NCBI GenBank assembly: GCA_003165455.1
Contig: PLUJ01000344.1
Coordinates: 1,077-13,037 of the forward strand
Direction of reading: 5' to 3'
DNA length: 11,961 nt
Source of the DNA: Acidobacteriaceae bacterium
GTDB lineage: Bacteria > Acidobacteriota > Terriglobia > Terriglobales > Acidobacteriaceae
Below are positions 6,418 to 11,961 of this stretch, in pieces. Position numbers and translations under genes: made by a program. Below the pieces are notes generated by a model that ran no database searches, was not told the DNA's origin, and was given only the letters and a program-made list of their open reading frames with translations. Numbering within the stretch: position 1 is the stretch's first letter; every line of letters begins with the position of its first letter.

Positions 6418-7623
6418 CTAGACGGGAGTGGCCGTCTTCCGCGAGGGATTGAAGAATGGCAACGCGGTTACTTTCACATTCATCTTCAATCGAACCGCCT
6501 CGATGGTTACTTCCATTTGCAACTCCGTCCCCAGCTTTGAATGCTCAGTTTGCACGCTGCCCAGCGCGATCAACTTTTTCAGGATCGGCGACCAACTGGT
6601 AGTTGTCGCTTTACCAACCTGCTTTTCTCCCGAATAGAGAGGAACGGCCACGCGGGAAGCCTGACTTGGCGCGGCTGGCGTGAGTCCATAACGCTCGTAA
6701 AGCTCCTCCACATCGGTCCAATCGACCTCAATGCCGACCAGTTGCCGCGCTACGCCATTCTTCGCATCCTGCTCCAGCGCTCGTTTGCCAATAAAGTTCT
6801 CTTTTTCAAGATGCACCATCTTCGCAAAGCCCAATTCGTACGGCGAAAACTTTTGCGACGGAATCAACGCTTTTTTCGAACTCGTGTAATCCACTTCGAT
6901 TAACAGCAACCCAGCCTCAACCCGCGCCACATCCAGCGCCAACATCCCGGCTGCATGAAGATCGAACTGGCGGCCCTTTTCCGCCAGGGCGTCCCAAACT
7001 TTCACCGCATCGTTTGTTTCGCGAAGGGGAACCCAGATCTCGTAGCCGAGATCGCCGGTGTATCCGGTGCGGGAAATATCGACGGGAACGCCCGCAATCT
7101 TCCCGTGGGTGACGCGGAAATATTTCAGGTTCGCGACGTCGGCATCGGCCACGGACTTGAGCAACTTCGCCGAAGTCGGCCCCTGAAGAGCAAGGGCGGC
7201 CACTTTCTCTGAAATGTCCTCGATTTGAACATCCATGTTCAGGCCGTTTTGCCGGAACCAGCGCAGGCTAGGGTCCGCAGCCGTCCAGCGATAAACGTTC
7301 TCCCCAAGCCGTGAAATCGTGCCGTCGTCGATGACCTTGCCTTCTTCGTCGCACCAGCAGCAATAAATCACCTGCCCCACTTTCACCTTATTAATATCGC
7401 GCGTGATGATACGGTTCACCAGCCGGGTCGCGTCTTTCCCGGTAACCAAATACTTGTACAGTGGAGAAATATCGATCAGCGCCGCCGCATTGCGGATCGC
7501 GTTGTACTCGTGCTCGTGATGCACCTCGTACACGCTGACCGTGTAATATCCCGACCACTCGCGGTAATTCAGGCTCTCGCAAAGCGGAAATGTTCGTTCG
7601 TGAAACGCGGTTCCAATTGGCAA
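6418..7623 (-). CDS. GcvT-like folate-binding aminomethyltransferase family protein
   Basis: 401 residues from a TTG start (7621-7623) with GAGG 8 bases upstream. The start agrees with relatives that open MPxGTxFHxRTxxLC. The GcvT fold is supported by IDISPLYKYLVTG (50-62), RIITRDINKVKVGQVIYC (71-88), the EEGKVIDDGT loop with Asp99/Asp100 (93-102), LALQGP (144-149), SRTGYTGDLGYEIWV (184-198) and the C-terminal PYELGFAKMVHLEKENFIGK (261-280). In true GcvT an aspartate in the equivalent loop binds tetrahydrofolate and drives aminomethyl transfer. This protein belongs to a divergent branch often annotated simply as aminomethyltransferase. With no glycine cleavage H or P genes nearby, it is more likely a folate-dependent demethylase or transferase for another substrate. 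Residues 284-330 differ most from GcvT. A candidate promoter with a perfect -10 box lies about 40 bases upstream. Confidence 0.85.
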   Translation of the reverse strand: MPIGTAFHERTFPLCESLNYREWSGYYTVSVYEVHHEHEYNAIRNAAALIDISPLYKYLVTGKDATRLVNRIITRDINKVKVGQVIYCCWCDEEGKVIDDGTISRLGENVYRWTAADPSLRWFRQNGLNMDVQIEDISEKVAALALQGPTSAKLLKSVADADVANLKYFRVTHGKIAGVPVDISRTGYTGDLGYEIWVPLRETNDAVKVWDALAEKGRQFDLHAAGMLALDVARVEAGLLLIEVDYTSSKKALIPSQKFSPYELGFAKMVHLEKENFIGKRALEQDAKNGVARQLVGIEVDWTDVEELYERYGLTPAAPSQASRVAVPLYSGEKQVGKATTTSWSPILKKLIALGSVQTEHSKLGTELQMEVTIEAVRLKMNVKVTALPFFNPSRKTATPV

Positions 7624-7660
7624 AGGAGTGGCCTCGCTGAAAAAATTCGTTCGCAGCCGG

Positions 7661-7690
7661 ATTATATGCAGAGGCGCGCTGGATGGGCAA
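7661..7690 (-). promoter_or_regulatory. Candidate promoter of the GcvT-like gene
   Basis: On the minus strand a -35-like TTGCCC (7690-7685, four of six bases) is followed after 18 bp by a perfect TATAAT (7666-7661). This predicts transcription starting near 7654 and a leader of about 30 bases before the TTG start codon. It lies in the 89-bp gap after the nuclease gene on the same strand, suggesting the GcvT-like gene has its own start and is not dependent on the nuclease transcript. Confidence 0.5.
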
Positions 7691-7703
7691 CCATGGAATG
7701 CCC
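7685..7703. promoter_or_regulatory. Inverted repeat overlapping the -35 box
   Basis: GGGCA (7685-7689) and TGCCC (7699-7703) flank a 9-base centre containing the palindrome CCATGG (7691-7696). One arm overlaps the -35 box of the candidate promoter. It has no T-tract on the minus strand, so it is a poor terminator for the upstream nuclease gene; an operator is the better guess. Confidence 0.35.
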
Positions 7704-7712
7704 GTCCTCCAA

Positions 7713-8726
7713 TCAGTCACTCACAAAGGCATTGCCCGAGGGCCAGCACAGTGACAATGGCAACCCTTTCTTCTTGGTGAGGGTTCGCACGAATGCAACG
7801 TCTGCAGGTGTTGGAGGCATATCCAACACGATGATCCAGCGGTCAGCGGGAGACCGCCGACCGTAATAGTTGTATTCGAGAAGCTGTCCTAGAGCCTCGC
7901 GGACTGCGAACCGCGTCGTCATGCCGTAACAGACTTTTAGCTCCGCTCGACATAGACTTGCGCCGTCCTGAAACTCAACGTCGACGCGTTCTTTCTCCTG
8001 TCCAAGCACTTTACATCCAGTCTTACGAAGCCAGCGGACGAACTTGTTGGATAATTCCTTATGCAACGGTCTGATGATCTTGATGCTCGCAGGCGTTGCA
8101 CGCTGGTAAGCCTCCTCGAGTAGACCCAACGCACCATAGTCAGGATCGCGACGGCGTCTTTTAACAACGGCATTCAGAATTTCGTCGAGTGGAGTTTTGA
8201 GAATCGCCGGGTTCTTAAATCGAGCGTTGTCGCGCTGAAATTTCCTCGGTAGCGCCGAGTAATTGATATATGGTTCGAAGACCTCCAGCTCGGTTAACGG
8301 GCATTTGAATCGTAAGTGCTCCGCGCCCGCAGGCCGCGGCCGGTTTTCCTTCTGGACGATTCCCTTAACCGCATCCAATACCTCCTGGGACCGACGCGCG
8401 GTAATCCCCTTTTTCTTGAAGAACCCGCCCAGATCCCGAACCTCGTCTTCCGTAGCGACCGTGGCGTTGCGGTATGCCCCGACCAAGAGCCATTCTTTCA
8501 GTGGCGAAATTGTCCAAAATAAAATCTGGAAATGTTTATTTTCGAAGCCTTTTCCTTTCCAATAGAGCCAGCCGTAAATGTTGCCATCGAAGGCGTCTCG
8601 TCGGCAGAAGTTCCATTCCTCATTTCCAAAACCGACCCGCCCGGGATTTCCGCTATCCACCGTTGCGCCGCTAGGCTTTGTCCACGACTCGGTGTTCCAG
8701 CAAATCCTCTGGAGAATCGTAGCCAT
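7713..8726 (-). CDS. Uncharacterised protein with a C-terminal PD-(D/E)XK nuclease core
   Basis: 337 residues, ATG start with GGAGG 4 bases upstream. I do not recognise the full architecture. Residues about 220-305 fit a restriction-endonuclease-like fold: helix HKELSNKFVRWLRKTG (222-237, Glu224), strand ERVDVEF with Asp249, strand CRAELKV (259-265) giving the E-x-K pair Glu262 and Lys264, and helix VREALGQLLEYNYYG (275-289) with the GQLLEY motif common in such nucleases, then a strand RWIIVLD (296-302). The N-terminal part (about 1-90) is rich in aromatic residues, with WNTESWTKPSG (10-20) and GFGNEEWNF (32-40), then a strand-rich stretch FQILFWTISPLKEWLLVGAY. I recall the GFG/GHEEWNF motif from proteins near restriction genes, but not a named domain. 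A basic middle region (103-140, 185-195) could touch nucleic acid. A modification-sensing or defence nuclease is a plausible inference; no methyltransferase or partner gene is beside it. Confidence 0.75.
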   Translation of the reverse strand: MATILQRICWNTESWTKPSGATVDSGNPGRVGFGNEEWNFCRRDAFDGNIYGWLYWKGKGFENKHFQILFWTISPLKEWLLVGAYRNATVATEDEVRDLGGFFKKKGITARRSQEVLDAVKGIVQKENRPRPAGAEHLRFKCPLTELEVFEPYINYSALPRKFQRDNARFKNPAILKTPLDEILNAVVKRRRRDPDYGALGLLEEAYQRATPASIKIIRPLHKELSNKFVRWLRKTGCKVLGQEKERVDVEFQDGASLCRAELKVCYGMTTRFAVREALGQLLEYNYYGRRSPADRWIIVLDMPPTPADVAFVRTLTKKKGLPLSLCWPSGNAFVSD

Positions 8727-8826
8727 GTTCCCTCCGCTGTAGGAAGATTTTAGACCGGAGAAAGCATTTTACTCTGCTACAATAAATCGCCGATGCGACG
8801 CCTTCTCCAATGGACCGTTCTTCCTA

Positions 8827-8854
8827 GCGGGCTCTAATCCCGCTCTCCACACCA
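8827..8854 (+). other. tRNA 3'-end look-alike (T-arm, acceptor strand, ACCA)
   Basis: GCGGG (8827-8831) pairs perfectly with CCCGC (8839-8843) around a 7-base loop CTCTAAT. This is followed by exactly 7 bases (TCTCCAC, 8844-8850), an A and CCA (8852-8854). The geometry is that of a tRNA T-arm, acceptor 3' strand, discriminator and CCA. The loop matches TTCRANY at most but not all positions. No GTGGAGA-like 5' acceptor strand or anticodon arm is found in the 75 bases before it, so this is not a working tRNA. It may be a remnant, such as an attachment-site scar, or chance. It also works as a plain 6-bp hairpin (8826-8844). Confidence 0.3.
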
Positions 8855-8897
8855 TTTCTTCGCGAGTATCATTGCGTTTCCTGAAATCCACGTATTC

Positions 8898-8925
8898 AAG
8901 CTAGGAGCTAGAAGCTAATGGCTAA
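8898..8925 (+). repeat. 7-bp tandem repeat spanning ribosome site and start codon
   Basis: Four successive heptamers read AAGCTAG, GAGCTAG, AAGCTAA and TGGCTAA. They contain the AGGAG ribosome site (8903-8907), the 10-base spacer and the ATG (8918-8920) of the first FAD oxidoreductase gene. The spacer is somewhat long. Gain or loss of a unit would move the ribosome site by 7 bases relative to the start codon. Confidence 0.6.
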
Positions 8926-10507
8926 TTCATACGACGTAATCGTAATCGGCGGCGGCCACAACGGCCTGGTCAACGCCGCTTACCTGGCCCGCGCCGGAAA
9001 GAAAGTTCTGGTGCTCGAACGCCGTCACATTCTCGGCGGCGCCGCCTGCACTGAAGAAGTCTTTCCCGGCTTCAAGTTTTCGGTGTGCTCTTACGTAGTA
9101 TCGCTGCTGCGTCCGGAAATTATTCGCGATCTCGATCTCCCGCGTCACGGCCTGGAAATTCTTCCGCTCGACGGCACGTTCACGCCCATGCCCAGCGGCG
9201 ATTATCTTTGGCGCGTGAACGACCATGGCAAAACTCATCGCGAGATCGCCCGCCACTCCCGCGTCGACGCCGAGGCCTATGACGAATTCGGTAAAGCCAT
9301 GCAAGCCATGTGCCGATTCGTGAAGCCAATTCTCAGCGTGGTCCCGCCCGACCCCAACACGCTGAACCCGCGCGAACTGATGAAGCTGCTCTTCATCGGA
9401 CGCCGCTTTCAGGGCATGTCGAGCAACGACAAGTACAACCAGGTCCAGCTCATGACCATGAGCGCCATTGATTTTCTGGATCAGTGGTTCGAAACCGACG
9501 TTCTCAAAGCCACGATGTCCGCCTCTGGCATCATCGGCACATTTCTCGGCGTGCGCTCGCCGGGAACCGCTTACGTTCTTCTCCACCACTACATGGGAGA
9601 AATCGACGGAGCATTCCGCGCCTGGGGATTTGCGCGCGGCGGCACCGGCGCAATTTCGAACGCGATCGGCGATGCGGCCCGAGAAGCTGGCGTCGAAATT
9701 CGCACCCAGGCCGCCATCGCAAAGATCATTGTCAAAGACGGCAAAGCCAAAGGCGTTGTGCTCGCCAATGGTGATGAAATCTATGCTGAGACCATTTCTT
9801 CCAGCGTCGATCCCCGCCTCACCTTCAACAAGTTCATTGAAGCCGAGCATCTTCCCGCGGACTTTCTCGAAGATATCAACCGCTTCAAATACCGAGGCTC
9901 TTCAGGAAAAGTAAACATGGCGCTCGATGGGCTGCCAAACTTTAAGTGCATGCCCGGACCCGGCGCACACCTGCGCGGCGCAATTTCGATTTCTCCCTCC
10001 GTCGAATACATGGAGCGCGCCTACGACGATGCCAAGTATGGGAATTTTTCTCGTAAGCCATATATCGACATGGTGATCCCGTCGCTCACCGACCCCTCAG
10101 TCGCGCCGCCGGGCAAGCATGTACTCTCCTGCTTTGTGCAGTACGCGCCGTACAAACTTCGGGCGGGCTTGAACTGGGATGATCAGAAAGAAGCCTTCGG
10201 TGACACGGTCGTCAACACCATCGCCGAATACGCGCCCAACATTAAAGACATCATTCTTCACCGCCAGGTCATTACTCCGCTCGATCTCGAACGCGAGTGG
10301 GGACTAAGCGAAGGAAATATTTTTCAGGGCGAACTCTCATTGGAGCAGCTTTTCTTCCTGCGTCCCGCGCCGGGCTATGCGCGCTTCCGCACACCGATTC
10401 AGAATCTTTACATGTGCGGATCGGCCACGCATCCAGGCGGAGGCATCATGGGCGCGCCGGGGAGGCTAGCCGCTTTGGAAATTCTGAAAGATAAGGGAGC
10501 CGCCTAG
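8918..10507 (+). CDS. PYROXD2/phytoene-dehydrogenase-like FAD oxidoreductase, copy 1
   Basis: 529 residues, ATG start with AGGAG 10 bases upstream. The N-terminal Rossmann motif is VIVIGGGHNGLVNAAYLARAG (7-27) with Glu34 (VLERR) closing the ADP-binding unit, followed by LGGAACTEEVFPGF (39-52). Other family blocks are ARGGTGAISNAI near residue 240, an FAD-ring strand of the NAxVDPR type (ISSSVDPR near 290), GNFSRKPYIDMVIPSLTDPS and QYAPYKL in the substrate domain, and a C-terminal FAD motif NLYMCGSATHPGGGIMGAPG (about 496-515). This is the COG1233 group, whose vertebrate member is PYROXD2; relatives include carotenoid desaturases. The substrate cannot be read from sequence, and no other carotenoid genes are present. 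It is a cytoplasmic or membrane-peripheral protein with no signal peptide. It heads an operon with the paralogue that starts at its stop codon. Confidence 0.92.
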   Translation: MANSYDVIVIGGGHNGLVNAAYLARAGKKVLVLERRHILGGAACTEEVFPGFKFSVCSYVVSLLRPEIIRDLDLPRHGLEILPLDGTFTPMPSGDYLWRVNDHGKTHREIARHSRVDAEAYDEFGKAMQAMCRFVKPILSVVPPDPNTLNPRELMKLLFIGRRFQGMSSNDKYNQVQLMTMSAIDFLDQWFETDVLKATMSASGIIGTFLGVRSPGTAYVLLHHYMGEIDGAFRAWGFARGGTGAISNAIGDAAREAGVEIRTQAAIAKIIVKDGKAKGVVLANGDEIYAETISSSVDPRLTFNKFIEAEHLPADFLEDINRFKYRGSSGKVNMALDGLPNFKCMPGPGAHLRGAISISPSVEYMERAYDDAKYGNFSRKPYIDMVIPSLTDPSVAPPGKHVLSCFVQYAPYKLRAGLNWDDQKEAFGDTVVNTIAEYAPNIKDIILHRQVITPLDLEREWGLSEGNIFQGELSLEQLFFLRPAPGYARFRTPIQNLYMCGSATHPGGGIMGAPGRLAALEILKDKGAA

Positions 10508-11961
10508 ATGCCCGAGATGAAGCGCGACATTATCATCATCGGTGGCGGCCACAACGGACTGGTCACCGCGTTCTATCTGGCGAAAGCGGGATTCAGGCCG
10601 CTCGTGCTCGAGCGTCGATTGCAGGTTGGAGGTTCGGCGATCACCGATGAGTTTCACCCAGGGTTTCGCTGCTCGACTCTGGCGCATACCGCCGGCCCGA
10701 TCCGCCCGGATATTGTCCGGGACATGCAGCTTGAAAAGCACGGACTGAAGTTCATCACGCCGGAAACCTGTGTTACGGCGCTCACTCCCGATGGCCGAGC
10801 GCTTTCTCTGTATCAGGATGAAAAAAAGTCTGCGCAGGCAATCGCCGCTTTCTCTCAGAAAGACGCCACGAAGTATCCCGAATTTCAGCAATCGCTCGCA
10901 AAGATCAGCAAAGTAATCGCAGAGGCGCTTGCCACTACACCACCGGATATCGACCATCCCAGCAGGGGCGATCTTTGGAGCATGCTCAAAACCGGCCGCG
11001 CGCTCCGCAATCTTGGCAAGCGGGATCTCTATCGCGTGTTGCGGTGGGGGCCAATGGCGGTCGCCGATCTGGTCGCGGAATATTTCGAAACCGAATTGTT
11101 ACGCGCGGTTATCGCGGCCCGTGGAACCTTCGGAACTTTTCTAGGTCCATGGTCGGCAGGAAGCGCGCTGCAATTGCTCATCCGCGCTGCCGGCGATCCT
11201 CATCCCACTGGTTCCGCATTTTTCGCGGCTGGCGGAATGGGTGCCGTTACGCAAGCGATGGCTTCCGCTGCGATGGCAAACGGCGTCGAGATTCGGACCG
11301 GAGCTGACGTCATTGAGATTCGCGTGAAAAACGGCGCCGCTACTGGAGTGCTGCTTGGCACCGGCGAAGAAATCGCGGCGCGGGCTGTGATCTCGAACGC
11401 CGATCCTAAACGCACGCTGCTCAAGCTGACCGATCCTACAAATCTTTCCCCGGATTTCGTGCAGAAGTTGCAGAACTTTCGTGGCAATGGCACGGTCGCG
11501 AAAGTTAACCTGGCGCTCTCAGGATTGCCAAACTTCACAGCGCTGAAGAATGGAAATGGTGACGCACTCAAAGGCCGCATTCACATTGGACCTGAGATCG
11601 ATTATCTCGAGCGCGCTTTTGACGAATCGAAGTACGGCAACTTCTCACGCCAGCCCTATCTCGAAGTTGCCATCCCTTCACTGACCGATCCCACGCTCGC
11701 CCCCGAAGGCAAACACGTGATGTCGATCTACATGCAGTACGCTCCCTACAAACTCAAGGGCGACTGGGAAAGTCAGCGCAGTGCACTCGGCCAAACCGTG
11801 GTGCAAACGCTCGCGCAATACGCCCCAGGCCTGCCAGGGTTGATCCTGCATCACCAAATCATCACCCCGCGCGACTTGGAAGAAATCTACGGATTAACAG
11901 GCGGTCAGATTTTCCACGGCGATCTCGCTCTCGACCAGTTCTTCACCATGCGTCCGCTGCT
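10508..11961 (+). CDS. PYROXD2/phytoene-dehydrogenase-like FAD oxidoreductase, copy 2 (partial, runs off window)
   Basis: 484 complete codons are visible; about 45 residues, including the C-terminal FAD motif, should lie past the window end. The ATG directly follows the stop of copy 1 (TAGATG), with ribosome site AAGGGAG (10493-10499) inside copy 1 and 8 bases of spacing. The Rossmann motif is IIIIGGGHNGLVTAFYLAKAG (8-28) with VLERR at 33-37 and VGGSAITDEFHPGF at 40-53. A second glycine-rich block, AAGGMGAVTQAM, lies near residue 240, followed by VISNADPKRTL, YGNFSRQPYLEVAIPSLTDP and QYAPYKL. It is a clear but diverged paralogue of copy 1, similar along its whole length. Differences cluster in the middle (about 75-230), where substrate contacts are expected. 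Either the two act on related substrates or they form a heteromer; both are inferences. Confidence 0.92.
   Translation, partial: MPEMKRDIIIIGGGHNGLVTAFYLAKAGFRPLVLERRLQVGGSAITDEFHPGFRCSTLAHTAGPIRPDIVRDMQLEKHGLKFITPETCVTALTPDGRALSLYQDEKKSAQAIAAFSQKDATKYPEFQQSLAKISKVIAEALATTPPDIDHPSRGDLWSMLKTGRALRNLGKRDLYRVLRWGPMAVADLVAEYFETELLRAVIAARGTFGTFLGPWSAGSALQLLIRAAGDPHPTGSAFFAAGGMGAVTQAMASAAMANGVEIRTGADVIEIRVKNGAATGVLLGTGEEIAARAVISNADPKRTLLKLTDPTNLSPDFVQKLQNFRGNGTVAKVNLALSGLPNFTALKNGNGDALKGRIHIGPEIDYLERAFDESKYGNFSRQPYLEVAIPSLTDPTLAPEGKHVMSIYMQYAPYKLKGDWESQRSALGQTVVQTLAQYAPGLPGLILHHQIITPRDLEEIYGLTGGQIFHGDLALDQFFTMRPL

Noticed and set aside
8778..8854. Complete tRNA gene
   Set aside because: Only the T-arm and 3' end geometry are present; no matching 5' acceptor strand or anticodon arm was found upstream.
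8927..9850. Minus-strand open frame of 307 codons
   Set aside because: It is the antisense of the first FAD oxidoreductase, whose motifs are unmistakable.

Overview
The window (about 12 kb, moderately GC-rich) looks like chromosome of a Gram-negative soil-type bacterium. The exosortase/EpsI pair, Sec and Tat export signals, BON-domain protein, YbjQ-family protein and FAD-oxidoreductase tandem would fit Acidobacteriota. That placement is an inference from gene content and style; there is no rRNA or marker gene here to prove it. I see no CRISPR array, transposase, integrase or complete tRNA.

Layout. (1) 144-881: a GAF-domain gene start (+) joined tail-to-tail to a DHFR/RibD-C family reductase (-). 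Both have lost their normal 3' ends at one junction near 300-323. (2) 946-2647: three minus-strand genes for an exported S51 (cyanophycinase-like) peptidase, a YbjQ/UPF0145 protein and a small CPXCG cysteine-rich protein. (3) 2740-4053: a Tat-exported M24 metallopeptidase, divergent from the CPXCG gene and convergent with an exported two-BON-domain protein (4084-4626, -). (4) 4809-6406: exosortase and EpsI with an ATGA overlap, with no PEP-CTERM target or polysaccharide gene in view. (5) 6418-7623 (-): a GcvT-like folate-binding aminomethyltransferase. (6) 7713-8726 (-): an unfamiliar protein with an N-terminal aromatic-rich domain and a C-terminal PD-(D/E)XK nuclease core, the best candidate for an undescribed activity. 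(7) 8918-11961 (+): two tandem paralogous PYROXD2/phytoene-dehydrogenase-like FAD oxidoreductases, the second cut by the window end.

How the genes relate. The two FAD enzymes are clearly one operon, with stop and start codons abutting and the second ribosome site inside the first gene. Exosortase and EpsI are translationally coupled. The other neighbours are loosely spaced and need not act together. A functional link between the GcvT-like protein and the FAD oxidoreductases is possible, because FAD oxidation and folate-dependent one-carbon transfer are paired in enzymes such as dimethylglycine dehydrogenase. Here they are divergent and separated by the nuclease gene.

Non-coding signals include a 14-bp tandem repeat before the S51 gene, a perfect -10 box followed by a hairpin before the M24 gene, a promoter with an overlapping inverted repeat before the GcvT-like gene, a tRNA 3'-end look-alike at 8827-8854, and a 7-bp tandem repeat across the ribosome site and start codon of the first FAD gene.
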